Shown here one piece after another: positions 39,001-51,655 of a stretch of DNA of 64,000 nt. The translations under genes and the position numbers were made by a program. The notes under the pieces are model-generated. The model made no database searches and was not told where the DNA came from. It saw only the letters and a program-made list of their open reading frames with translations. The stretch is taken from NCBI GenBank assembly GCA_013396915.1, contig VWZL01004595.1, forward strand, positions 186,286 through 250,285, in the 5' to 3' direction. The DNA is from Stercorarius parasiticus (Eukaryota; Chordata; Aves; Charadriiformes; Stercorariidae). Each line of letters begins with the position of its first letter. The stretch's first letter is position 1.

Positions 39001-40828
39001 ATTTGGTGTCCCTTCCCTCTCCTCCACTCTGCAGCATGGACCAAGAACCACCTCAGGACTTCCCAAATTGAGAACCAACCCTGATTTCTCTGGGTGTGCA
39101 TTTCGCTCCACTAGCCCTTGGATGCCTAAACAGTAGTAGCTGAATAAATTATACGTTCATGCTCTATTTTCTAAAGGTTATTGAGCACACATTCACCAGA
39201 CTTACATAGCAAAACAGGAATTGCATCTTAAACTTCACTTGATTGACAAACTGCCTTTGCCTCACTGAGCCTGTAAATAAGATTTAGATGTTTTGTCAAA
39301 TCAGTAATCCGTGGATTAGACCCGCTCTTAATCCTCCATTTCTAAAACTGGATGCACTTTTGGAGAACAAACATATTTATATTTTGTATACCATTTCTCA
39401 AAGGAAGCAGCAGCAGCATCTGTAGATGGTGTCGGCCAGGGCTCCACATCGTAAGCAAGCATCTGCCGTCCTGACCCCAGCGTCTAACCATCGGGATTAG
39501 CTATCTCCCTGTGCCAAGGGATCACGCCTCCTGTACTGATCCTGACAGGGTGCACTTGTGCTGCTCAAGAGCTCCCATAAATCGGGAGCTTTCTCACAGC
39601 TATTTCCAACAAAGTACCCGGCCCCTTTAACACCCCCTAAAACAATCTCAAAAGCTGAGCAGCTCCTAAAACTTTCCTTTCTCAATCTCTTCTGCCACAA
39701 GACAAAACTACTCATTAGAGGGACTCCTCCTGCTTGCCCCCTTTCTCTCCCTTCACCTAGTGAGGACTAATTGGAGGCCCATAAAATGAATCCAGGAAAA
39801 TTCTCCTTCTTCTCCCATATATCAGTCCTGCACTACCAAATTGGACATATTGTCTCATGCAGTGTTTTATTGTCCCCCAGATCACATTATCAGCGGGGCA
39901 ATCTCACAAAGGTTAATAGCATTACTAGGTTGTCTTTCGATCTGACATTCTTGCTCATCACTCTAAATCCAGTCGTTTTACCAGTGGCGTTAGACATCTC
40001 TGCTGAAGTTAATTGGATGCTGCTTGCCGCTGACTTCAAACCCAACTGTATAAATCGTAACTACTTGTAGCTGATTGTCCCTGCTTTTAACTTTCATTTC
40101 ACAACTGGGAAAAGTATGTGTGGGTTGATATACCTGGCTTGTCAGCCACACTCTTTGACATTTGCAATCCAATTGTCGGTCACCTTGGCCGTTCGTTCAG
40201 TCCAGCTGTCCTCCCATTGATATGCCATGTGTCAACACCTACTCCATATACTGCCCTAATGGGAAAATAAACAGTAAATTATGATCCATTTAAATCCATT
40301 AAAGAGTTACTCTGACTCTATAAACTATGGAACTGAATCTGAAGTGCTTTATGCAGTTGCTGGTGTCCCAAGTTGGAGTTGCTGCTCTGTATTTTCAGAA
40401 GGTCCCAGCTTGCTGAAGTCAGTCAAGATAAGTATCTATTGAGGGCCTTGGTGTCCATACAGTAAGAACATGAACCTTAAGGGCTTGCGTGGTAAGATTT
40501 TGATACTACATTCTTGAATAAATGGTTGTCATCAGTAGAAAGCAGTAAGTTTATATTAATCATTTTTGATTAAATATTTCCTTTCCCCAGATGGAAAGTG
40601 CATTTCCTAGGCTGTACTTACATTTCACTGACCCTTCGCACAGCAGTGAATGCCATCCTGTGGCTGCAAAAACCAAATGCATGTTAAAGACTACTTCTGC
40701 AGAAGAATGAAAGTGCTAAGAATATTCTAAGCGTTGCAGTCTTTTAAAATTCCTCCTGCACTGCAGGAGTAGAATGTCATCTTATTATTCAGGTACATAA
40801 AGATCCCTTTCCAGGACTCCAGGCACTG

Positions 40829-40878
40829 TGTAATTAATTAATTATAATAGTATTAATTGATTAATTAATATTAATAAC
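40829..40878. repeat. ATTA-rich low-complexity tract
   Basis: TAATTAATTAATTATAATAG followed by TATTAATTGATTAATTAATA: repeated TAAT/ATTA units. It could be simple slippage or a cluster of homeodomain core sites. Confidence 0.8.
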
Positions 40879-40940
40879 CTGAACATTTTTAATGCGTTCT
40901 GAGGGTTACTCGGGGAAATTAACTTTTCAGGGCCAGGATT

Positions 40941-40957
40941 TTTTTTTTTTTTTTTTT
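40941..40957. repeat. Poly-T tract
   Basis: An uninterrupted run of about 17 T residues with no recognisable retroposon beside it. Confidence 0.9.
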
Positions 40958-42879
40958 GCAACACATTTGGAATGTTAAAAGTTTGGGGCAGCATTTCCTG
41001 TTGCATCGTTACCTCCAAATGACCTTGTTCCTATACTCACACCTACTTATTTGTGTCAGCAGTACGGTCTTTACACATTCTGAAAATTATTCATATACAT
41101 CGCTGTTGGCAGGATCACTGGCTGTATGTGTAACACGTTGAACCAACAGGAAAAAAAAATCATGTTAAAGAAAAGAGTTGTGTATGAAATTGCTGTTTCT
41201 TTAAAGCAAAAAGAAAACCCCTACATTTGCCTGGGTATTAAAGTAAGAATCTTCCCGGTTGGTTATACTGCATAGAATGGTGGTGGTGCTGCGGCGGTGC
41301 ATATCTTCTCTACCCTTTAGTCAAAGGCTTTCAGCTTTCAGCTAGTTGTTATGCAGCTGGAGCCCAGGGCTGGCCAAAAGCTGCGTGAGAAATAAAAACT
41401 ACCTAAATGAGATTCTTGAGCTCTAAGTGCAACCCTGTTCTCACCAAAGGCAATAGAAAAATTCCCATTGATTTTCAAGTCAGATTTCATAGCTGGCCAG
41501 GTTCTTCTCCACCAAGAAGATCCCTGTAATTCTTTGGCTGCTCAGGCAAGATGAGCTCAGTTCAGCAGTTGTCGATTCAGCTCCATTCAGCAGGGAAACA
41601 CTTGTCTTTAGATTTTCCGTGTGTACCCGCCGTCCATGGTGTGGTTGGGGATGCTGAGGCTATTCAGGTTTTGGTGGAGGTTTGCAGAGGTTCATCAGAG
41701 CTGAAGAGAGGACTAAACTGACTACATGAAAAATGGGGTTACAGTGAACCGGTCTATAAACGCACGCTTAGCTGTGTCAGTCTTGCCTGCTGAAAAAAAG
41801 CAAGGCTTTTACTATGTCTGATGAAACACAGAGTCCTCAGGCACCCATCAGGGAAGGGGCGGATGGCTCTCATCCTTTATCACAGTTATCTGAATTTTGA
41901 TTCCACATCTTTTGTGCTGGACATAATACCCAAGCCCATTTTCCAGGCTCAGTTTTCAAAGCTGGAAACTGAATTTGGAAAAAGTAAAAAGGTAGTCCAA
42001 GACTGTGAGTTTTTCTTCAAAATCAGAATCTGCATTTTTTCCCTGTGTATAATCCCATGCTGATTCTCAAACAGCTTGTAAAATTGACCCCATGTCAATG
42101 TAAACTGGATAGTAGATATTTATAGAACATGTAGAATTGAAGACAAGTGGAGAATGAGATAACAAGGCTTGTCTGTGTTGCCTATTAGATGAAACTGTGA
42201 TTAAATACGGCCCAGTTAATGCTTATTATCTGTCTAAAATTAATTTGTCACAGAAAGTTGTGAAGTAGGCATCAAGAAGTCAAGTAGAATTTTTTATTGC
42301 TAAAATCAAAGCAATTATTGATGCGATTTACTTTAACCTGGTCTGACAAAAACAGGATGATACTGTCATTAAAAAAAACCTGCCTTGGGAAGAGCCCTGA
42401 CAACCAAACTCCTTATTCATGTTTATCTCCTTCACCTTATTTCACTTATTTTTCAAACTGATTTTCTGAGCATTTTTATACTACTTTATATGATATTTTA
42501 GGATGTAGTCCTGATCTCTCTGCAAAAATTACTTTATTCAAACATGCATGAGTAATTGCTATCATATTGTCCTCTAAGTTGATTCAAATTTTGCTTTGCA
42601 CCTCATTGCTAACCTGAGAAACTTCTATCAAATAACTTGAATATCACAAAAAAAATTACATCTTCATTTTTTCCTTTTAGATTAATGAAAACAGTCACAG
42701 CAATCTTCCTGAGTGACTGTTCACTAAAGCCAGATAAATTTCTGAGGCCTAAAATTTACATTTTTGCTTTTTGCAAATTTAAAATATCTTTACAGGATCA
42801 AAAATTGGGAACAGCCTCTAGCCCTTAAAGGTCTGATTTTATATACTTTCTACCTAGTTAAGAAATCAAATTTTTATTA

Positions 42880-42905
42880 ATCAGATTTTTGACAGGTAAG
42901 CTTTA
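42880..42905 (+). other. Possible recursive splice site in the 26-kb intron
   Basis: A T-rich tract ending TTTTTGACAG is directly joined to GTAAGC, so an acceptor and a donor meet at 42895/42896. Such zero-length exon sites are used to remove very long vertebrate introns in steps. The tract is only moderately pyrimidine-rich, so this is tentative. Confidence 0.25.
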
Positions 42906-44562
42906 TTTTGAACATAAAACAGTAGCAGCTTCATTTCTTCCCCTGAAAAAAATAAATTGCATTTAAATGGGAGAGGCTACTTATCAGGCTATCAGCTATA
43001 AAACTGTCATTGAAACATTTTACATGTATGTGTGGATGGAGAGCATTCATTATTTCTTGCATATTGTGGAAAAATAGTGTAAGATGGAAATTGGATGTTT
43101 TCAGTAATTGCTGATGGGACACAAAGTCTTTTGCCTCAAGATCACTGGTTCTGACTTTGCCTATTTTGGTACTGATCAAAGGCTTATTGCGAAATAATTC
43201 TACAGTAGGGATTTTTTTTAGGGGGGAGTGTGGAGAGTAAGTTACTATCTGTAGGAAAATTGCAGAATTCGTCACCAAAATTGTAGTTGCACAATGCATT
43301 TTCCTTCAGTGGCCAAAACATCTTAAGAAATTTCCCCCACTCTGGCTTGGGGGTCTGGCGTGCCTCTCCTTGTTTTGCTCTCTCACCACCGTCACGTGGT
43401 AACCATCTGCCTTTTGGGGGATTTTGTTTCCTTTCAGAAATTCATTTTAAACCATGATTATTTCAGTAGCTCTCTTCGTAGCACAGATGCACAAACAGTT
43501 TATTGATGGGTGACGGTGGCTGCAAACTGATGACAGGGGAAGAACAAATGGCTGGAGGAGGAGCTGGAGATGGGGCTGGATGCATTTTAATCTGCCTTTC
43601 TGCCAGAGACAAGGTGGTGTCATCCTCCGTTAGCATAAGTGCTGCTTGTTAGAGCAATTAAAAAAAAAAAAAGAGAGAAAGTGTTATCTTTCTTTTGAAA
43701 ACACTTGGTTCCACTTCATATAGTGGCGTAGAATTTGGATGCAGTGTACCTATAAAGTAAATAACTTTGAGGAATTGCAGTGTCTATCTTTCCTCTCCTT
43801 GGTGGCCAAATAAATGTGTTACCTCCTAAGTAATAACAATATTGTTTCAAGACTGACCATCACAGAGCCTTGCCTAAGGGTGTTTCATCCAACGTTGGCT
43901 GGTGGGGTGACAAAAATTGTGCAGAAGTAAGTTTTAATATTATAGTTCAGGAGAGAAGAGGATACTTCCTTTGAAGACTGAAAGTTTTAGTTGAAGTTAT
44001 TACTCTGTTGTAACAGAATCTGCATGCCACAGTATTTCTAAGGGCATGTCGAGCGAGCGCCTTCACTCTATGTCTTTTCTTAGAGTAGGTTCAAGAGCAC
44101 GTAGCACGTCAGCATGAGGCAGTGCTGCTGACTTACTGCAAAATAGATGGAGGGCTGTTGCCGCACACAGGAAATCACCTGAATTTGAGAGCTTCTGCTA
44201 AAAGAGTTCCTGTACCTTAATTTCCCATCAGTTTGAATATCTGGGGACATATACTACAAACCGATACAGCTGCACACCCAAGCAAGGATGTAAAGTATGT
44301 ATCATTTTGCTGCTTGATTAATTAACTCCACAGTGACTAGTACTACAGCTTGATTAAATTTTGGCAATATATCAGCATATATTTTTGAGCTCAGCTTTTC
44401 TGCTGGTAGTTAAAACACAAAATAAGTTATTGATATTAGGAAAAGATCTTGGAAGCATGGGTAAAATCCTGTGGGTTTATTAATAGCCAGAATGTTTTTC
44501 TCACATGATTACACATATTGACTGGTCTGGTATGAAAAAGGAAAGATTGGGTATGGTTAAAA

Positions 44563-45111
44563 ATCTTCATAATTTTGAGGAAACTTTGAAGAAGGTGTTT
44601 GGTTCCTGCTTATGGTGAAGATCACAATCAAGTGACTTTTGTGGACAGAAAATGTGGACAGAAAATGTGGTGAGTATTTGAGAAAAGGGCAGTGCGGTGA
44701 GCTTAGAAGTTGACGCACACCTCTTTTGAAGCACAAAAACTGAGAGCTACTGTATTTCATGAGTGCTGAGATAAGATTTTTGGAGAAGGGCATAATCTGT
44801 AGAGGTAGATCTGGTAGAGGGGAACTTATCAATATTTGATCACATGTGTTTGTTATCACAAGAAAAGCAGTATTCACAAATTGCTGAAGTAGATATTCAG
44901 GTATGAATGGACTTGCAATTGACATAGAGATTACTACGAACATTAAGCTGCATAAATATCTTAATTTGCAAGCTTTGTGTTATTTAAAGCTGCTTGAAGT
45001 GAAATATTCTCAGATTTGACTACTCCTCATTTTCTGTCCGCAAAACACTCTGATTGTAATCTTCACTATCAGCAGGAGCTTAACACCTTCTTCAAAGTTT
45101 ACTGTGAAGAT
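44563..45111. repeat. Long imperfect inverted repeat (arms of about 90 bp, spacer about 370 bp)
   Basis: The left arm (44563-44655) contains AAACTTTGAAGAAGGTGTTT, TCCTGCTTATGGTGAAGAT, CACAATCA and GGACAGAAAATG. The right arm (45024-45111), read as reverse complement, contains AAACTTTGAAGAAGGTGTTA, TCCTGCTGATAGTGAAGAT, TACAATCA and GGACAGAAAATG. By eye about 80 percent of positions agree, with one gap of about 9 bases. GTGGACAGAAAAT is duplicated in tandem at the inner edge of the left arm (44641-44666). The structure could be the ends of a non-autonomous DNA transposon or a long hairpin. I recognise no transposase in the spacer. Confidence 0.75.
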
Positions 45112-45480
45112 CAATACACAACTTTTATCTTCTTTCTCATTTACAGGCTGTGAGGGTAGTAATACTTCTGTTTAGTAATAATAGGTTGTTCCAAAAGAGG
45201 TCCCATATGCCTATAAAAATGACTTTTAAGCAATCTCATCTCAGTCTTTATCTTGTTTGTAAGGTGTCAGTCTGAAGGTGGGTAAATGTCCTTGGGTCCA
45301 GATATTATCAGAGGACTATTTGGAGTGTATTCTTCTGCTTTGCAAATTTTTCTTCACTATATGCTGGGGTAGCAAGATGTATTATTGTAGCCTCATGAAC
45401 AAAGAAAAGAACAACTTGATGTACTCAACAGACCTTTGCAGTTGTTGTTTGGAGACTGAGGTTGATGTTCCTACTATGAT

Positions 45481-45545
45481 CCTCTCAAATTTTCCAATTT
45501 TTTTTCCAATTTTTTTTTCCAAATTTTCCAAGTTACAAACTTTTC
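45481..45545. repeat. T-rich low-complexity tract with a CCAAATTTT theme
   Basis: Several imperfect copies of TTTTCCAA separated by T runs occur in about 65 bases, likely arisen by slippage. Confidence 0.75.
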
Positions 45546-46264
45546 AAACTGCTCAATGTGGGGTATAACACATGCAGTTTCAAGGACTACTTTTGATGGT
45601 GGTGTTATCACCAAGAAGGTCAGGAAAAGCCCTAGCTGAGCAATGGTTTTTCTTACCAGATGATTTCTGCTGAATCATAAGTGATTACACACTGCTGTTA
45701 GGCAGTAGAGGTGAAGATTTTCTGTATTTAACTCCACCAATGGAAGTAGGAGGCACGTTTGGACTTCTGGAAAGTGATCGGCTTAGAGTCACTTCTGGGC
45801 AAAGTTTTATCTAGAGTTTGTCAAAAGCAAGATTATATGCACTTGACATTCCCAAGGACTATAGTTTTCTTTTTCCTTAGTGAAAAGAAGGGGAAGATAC
45901 TTTCCGAGATTGCCTAAAGGAGTTTCTTTTAACACAGAACAGGCTGCTCTGTTGTCCTGAGAATTTAATGGAGTAATGGTTGGTTCTGCACCTATCTTAG
46001 CACGTATTGATTGAAGAACACTATAAATACAGCCTGATGCACAAAGGTTGCCAGGATCTTCAAATTGTAATGAACTTTAAAAGCAATGCGCATGGAAAAT
46101 TACTATTTTTCTTTTAGACAGTTACTGTCAAGAGCTGTGCAGGTTCTTCCTTGTGTTGCTACTAAACCTAAAATACAAATCGTAAGTTTCTTTCCAGAGT
46201 TTATGGCTCTTGTTTACTGTTTCAATTTTCAAAAAGCTTGTAGAATAAAGTGTGACACACAGTA

Positions 46265-46321
46265 AATGTAGTAGTTGTAGCAGTAGCAGTAGTAGTCGTA
46301 GTCGTAGTCATAGTCGTAGTC

Positions 46322-46354
<33 letters not shown>
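46265..46354. repeat. Interrupted trinucleotide microsatellite (TAG/TCG)n
   Basis: About 90 bp of GTA/GTC trinucleotides: a stretch of mixed GTAGTC and GTCGTA units followed by about 11 uninterrupted GTA units. Mixed units next to a pure run suggest a young expansion next to older, mutated units. Confidence 0.92.
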
Positions 46355-49300
46355 TTTCTGGACCTTTAAATTGCCCATTCTGATATTTCATTCTGCCATT
46401 TGGTTACCATCTAGTGGCCTCAGTACTGTGCGTCTGACGAAAGTTAAGATTTGAAGCCTCTAAGACTTTGTTCAGTACGATTTTCTAATATTTAGGTTTG
46501 CAGATACTGCAGGGAGCATTTAACTTCAAATGAAAAAACCTTCCTTCCTTCCTTCCTGTCTTTTGGCAATCCAGCGTTGAAATTACCTGATGTCATCGTT
46601 AATTCTCAAATGGTATAACAGACCATTATGCATCATTTTCTAGCTTGAATGTGGCTGGAAGCCATTGACTTTCCTAATCAGCCACCTAGAGTGTTTGTGT
46701 CAGTAATAACCTGTATTTAAAATGTACTCTAAATTATTTATTTCTCATAACTGGCCAGAGTGAATGTATTAATTTTTTTATGATTGAAAACAAGAGTTCC
46801 CAGATTAGCACATTGTAAAGGAAATAAGGAAAGATGGATCATATTGATATGATTGGCACTCTTTCCTACAAGAATTGTTTAAGTAATTTGTCTTTTGGGA
46901 CAGCACTACATTCTATTAGGATAAGTGAAATAAGCAGCTGCCCACTTCTTTTCCACAGTTGCCAAATAAAGGATTAGAACAAGTAGGCATCTAGTTCCCT
47001 ACAGCTAACTCAGTCTTTGTGTTGAACTAAAAAAACCCAACTTATGTACCTTTTTTTTTCTCTGCTATTCTGTATATCTTTGAGCTATGCTGCCTTCACT
47101 TTGTAGCAATAATCTGACATGTAGTTCAGTAACATCGTGCATTTCAGAAAAATATTTCCTTGTAAGAATTTAGCTGCGAATTTAGTCTCTCTCTGAAGTA
47201 GGCAGAGATAGTAATTCAGTGTATTTGACTTTAAGGTTCCATTCATCCCTCAACAAGCTCTCCTTTATAATCTTTTATTTCTCTTACTTGGGCTGAATTC
47301 CAGAGACTCTTACAATAGGTATTGCAGCTCGTTTGCGCATTGGCACAAGAAACAAACCCATTAGTCACTAACAGCAGGGGTATGCCTCAGCTCTCAGGCT
47401 CCCTTTGATCATTTTTCTGTCTCCAGTAACTCAACCAGATTCTGTTTTCTAAAGTTTTCTGAAGCAAAATTGGCATTTCTGGTTGGGGGAAGGGAGAGAC
47501 TTTTACCTGAAAGTCTCATTATGCACACTTCTCAGATGAGACGCGGGCATCTCAGCTCATTCTTTTTGCATTAAGCAGTTATCACATGGATGAAAATAAA
47601 CAAGCAAATATGTCATCTTCAGCATTTTGCAATGCGAATGTCAGTAATGTGGCAGTTCCTCTTAACTTAAAAATTGGGTAGGCTGAGTACTTCCTCCTGC
47701 CACGGAATGATGTGGAAGAAGATTCTCATTCTTCTCAAGGCTTGATAACCCACATTAAACACCTGCTGATTGTCTTGTTATACTTGTTGAAGTAAGATCC
47801 CTGCTAGCTACTCTCTCCAGCTGAGTTAATAATTATCTTGGAAGTCATGAGCTTTTGTTAATGAGACTCAATATTGTACTTTTAATTCAGGAGGGTGGTC
47901 CTCACAGTTGCATTCATATTCTGAAAAAATTCAAGAGCTTAAACCTTCTTCAGTTAAGTGTCACAGTCCAATTCATAGTGAGTATCTCAAGACAAAATTA
48001 TTTTTGTCACTGGCATTGAGGTCTGCTAGACTGACACTGTGTTTTAGCCAATACTTTCTCAGTAGACATCTCCTCCATGCCTTCTCCGTGGTCATAAACA
48101 GAAGAAATTTTCATATCTAACATTCCAGCTGTTGTATGTTAACAGTTAGCATTGACCTTGGTTTTCACTGGGAAGGTCCACTGCTATGGAAATCTCTTTG
48201 TAGTTGATCTATGCACTTGAACGTAAACACGAATATGAAAGTCCTGTAGGAAAGGTAGTGTTAGTGTCTATAGACCAAACCTACTGAAGCAGATCCTGCA
48301 GAAGAAATGGAAATTGCCTTGCTTGGATTTTGAAAGTTCTGTTATTATACTGAATTTGCTATACTCTGCAGAAGGAGATATTTTTGTGTGTTTTTCTCCA
48401 AAAATACGTGTCTGATGTAACTAGAAGGAATTTTAGGAGGTCTTGTCCTGGTCCATCCATCTGAAAGGAGCATTGTAAGGGATGTGTAAATGTTGTTACT
48501 CTAGCAAAGAAATTTCTAGGTAACCAAACCTAGATGTGTGTTGGCTGACATGGTTCAGTGAAGTCATAAACATTAAAGTCAGTGGGTAAATGCAGATTCC
48601 AGACAGAAATTGCACATTTTATGAAGAAAACTGTAATGGAACTGTCTGTAGGTCCTGGGAAAACACAGCGATGCTTAGGATTTCACCATGAAATTCATAT
48701 ATAAAGTTCATATTATTCTTGCTGTCTGATGCCATCAGACCACGTTAAACATGTCATCACATTCCTTTTATGATATTCCACCCTCAGTGGGTGGACCAGC
48801 CATTGTATGGTTGGTCAGAGAGTCAAAATACAGCTGCTTTCATGGCCGTATCCCAGCTTTGGGAGGTCATACCCTCTGTTTAGGCTGTGTTGACACAGCA
48901 TGAGCAGCAATATCTAACTATGGGATAGGGGATAGTAGCTGGCAAGCCCATCTCAGGTTGCACATGGGCAAGAAGCAGCATGTCTGCACCCACTGATGTC
49001 TGGATACCAGACTCGGCACAAAGACTGGAGAAGGTGTTCAGCCTTTAGGAACACACGTGCTGACCGTTCCTCATCTTCTCTGGGAAAGCTTAATTCTGGT
49101 CCTCACCTTTTCTTACTGTGAGATTCACCACTTGTTGGGTTTTTGATGCCACATCTTGACAAGCATATATTTACACTATCTTCTTGGTCATTCATCTATA
49201 TCACCTTTCTTCTCTGTTGTTTTTGGTTTGTTGTTTTGTTTTTTTCTTTCCCCACCATGTCGTGTGCAGGTTTCTAAACAGAAGGACCTCACTGGTCCTG

Positions 49301-50889
49301 AGTTACAACTTCTCTCCTTCCTGTGCCTTGCACATCTGCCTTTCACGTTTCCAGAGATACCAGCTGTGAATTAGCTTTTGCATCTTTGTCCTACAAGCGT
49401 CCCAACATCCCTCCCCTCCCTGGTTACTTTTCACTGTAATTTCCAGCTGTTTGAGGATTTTGCTGACAACTGTGGTAATGTTTGAATCAAAATTGTGTTG
49501 GTTAGAGGGGCCCCTAACGGCTGGTGTAATACAGTGTCCTGATGGAAATGGTATTTGTAGAGCAGCGTGCTGAACGACCTCTCTGGTCCACCCCGTTGCC
49601 TTGTGTTTTGTGTCTCGACTGTTCCGGGTTGTCTGGGAACAATTTTGAACTGGCAACAATTTGGTATTTTGTTTTAATGTGTTGTTGTGGTTGGTTTGTT
49701 TGTTTTTTTCTTCTGTAGGGTCAGAGGGAATTTCTACAGCTCTTTTACCCTGTTTATAGCTGGAACCTGAAAAGCCAGGCTGGGGTCAGGCTGATGGAGC
49801 AGAAAAGAGGGGTCAGCCAGGGCGCGGATTTACACTTAGGGAAATAATCACATCGCTGGTGTGAGGGTGGCTTAATTAATTAATTTACATGCCTGCAAAG
49901 AGAGAGCTTTAACTCACACTTCAGCTCCTGCGTCTGGCACTCAGAGCTTTTCGAGTGGAGCTGGAGCCTGTCATTTTGAAAAGTTTTGAGTGTCACCCAG
50001 AGAAAAAGGCTTCAGTGGTACATAACATTTTCCTCTCCGGGGACATAAAGTTTTAGACAGAGTAGAATTGACTAACTTCAGGCCTTCTGTGTTAATTTCT
50101 GTTAATTAGCTGACATTTCGTGTTATAGCCATTACTATTTTCAATTAGCTGTCAGCAAATATTTTCAGTGCAACTTTTCTGTTATGGAACGGATTTGCCA
50201 CAAGTTTGGGCTTACAAAAACAAACAAATGCATGCACGTATTTACTGCCACACCACCACGTCAGCCAGGACTCTGGCAGTAACATAACAAACTGTGAGAC
50301 GGTGTATTGGTAAGACAGGAGAATGACTTCGCTTCTCGAGCAGTCTCTTGGCTTAAGTAGGTTTTTCATCATTGTCGCTTGACTGTTTATAGCACTGTGG
50401 TTTTCAGAGATTTTATTATTGTTTTTATTTGTAAACTTTTCCTCCACTCCCAGCCCTTTTTCTGTAGATCGCTGACAGAAGCTTGGGGGAGGCATCTTTT
50501 TTTAAAAAAGTTGGGTCATGTTCTGTTCAGAAAACAAGAGTTTCCTGAATCTCGCTAGTATTTTCTATGCATTAAGAACATTACCCCTCAAAAATGCATT
50601 TTGTTGGTATTTTTGACCAGCATTTAAATAAGCGTGTCTCTGTTTGTTTCTGCGCACTACAGCCTGTACTGCCTGGCATCGTTGATTATTGTATCTGTGG
50701 AGTCAGCAGAAATCCTGAAAAGGGATTTTCTTTGTTAACCTGTGCTCTTGCCAAGAGCTTGGCTAGTTGCACTGGAGCAGAAGAGAAATAGAGGGGATCA
50801 GCCTCTAAGTGGGGCAAAAGCTATTTGTTGCCGAAAGTCTGTAGTAGGAGAAATGGCAGAATTGGCTTTTTGTTTGCTGCAGAAGCACT

Positions 50890-51110
50890 GAAGTTCTCCC
50901 GGAGCGGTGGAGTGGAGACGCTGAGGTCCCCGGCGGTGTCTCTCTCACCGGGTGGAAAGGCAGATTTGCAGCCGTGTGTGCAGCCTTTCGGCGTTATAAA
51001 TGCTATTTTGGAAAGTGTAGCGAGTGGGAACTGGATGGCTGAGTACACCGGTAATGAGCTGCGGGTCCTCTCCCCGCACCCTCTCGCTGGTGACTGACAG
51101 ATGGCGCGGT
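50890..51110 (+). promoter_or_regulatory. CpG cluster upstream of the 315-nt exon
   Basis: About 16 CpG dinucleotides lie in roughly 220 bases of GC-rich sequence, well above the rest of the intron, with TATAAA at 50995-51000. It lies about 1.6 kb before the exon at 52721. It could be an intragenic regulatory element or alternative promoter, or a chance GC-rich patch. No clear first exon and donor pair is visible. Confidence 0.25.
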
Positions 51111-51599
51111 GGTGGCTTTGCAGGATGGGGATGGTCCCCACCAGGCTCTCAGCAGACAGTCGTCCCCCATCACGAGGCAGCAATCCCAACAAGTGCTAAT
51201 TGCCAACCCTGGTGACAGTCTTAGGAGAGACAGGCCTGAGGCTGATACGTGTCATTGGGAGGACAGGCTCCGCTCTCCAAAGGAGTTATGGTCAGATTTG
51301 GGGGGTTTTACACTATATATATATATTTACTACCTATTACCATACCATTTATTTTTCTGTAAATAAGGGGTTTCACTCCCTAAGGCGGTCAGTCTGTTCC
51401 CTTCCACTGTATCTATTTTTAAATGTATATTTAAATACAGGAAATGGAAAAGGTCTTTTACCTTTCTCATAGAAAATGAGCTTTTTCTGCTGATCTCAGT
51501 ATTAAACCTGAGTTTAGACTTCTTGTTGCAAGGAAGGAACAATGGCAAGGGACATCATTCCCAGAAAATGTTGCTTTGTCCAAGGACTGGACATCAGGG

Positions 51600-51655
51600 T
51601 TTGTAAGGGGATTTGTATGGGGATTTGTATGGGGATGTATGATTTGTAAGGGGAC
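51600..51655. repeat. Tandem repeat with four GGGG tracts
   Basis: Diverged copies of a unit GGGGATTTGTAT place four GGGG runs in about 55 bases. The loops between runs are long (8 to 15 bases), so any G-quadruplex would be weak. Confidence 0.8.

Noticed and set aside
44557..44943. 128-aa minus-strand open frame over the inverted repeat
   Set aside because: It does not resemble a transposase or any family I know. It spans the left arm and part of the spacer and is probably accidental.
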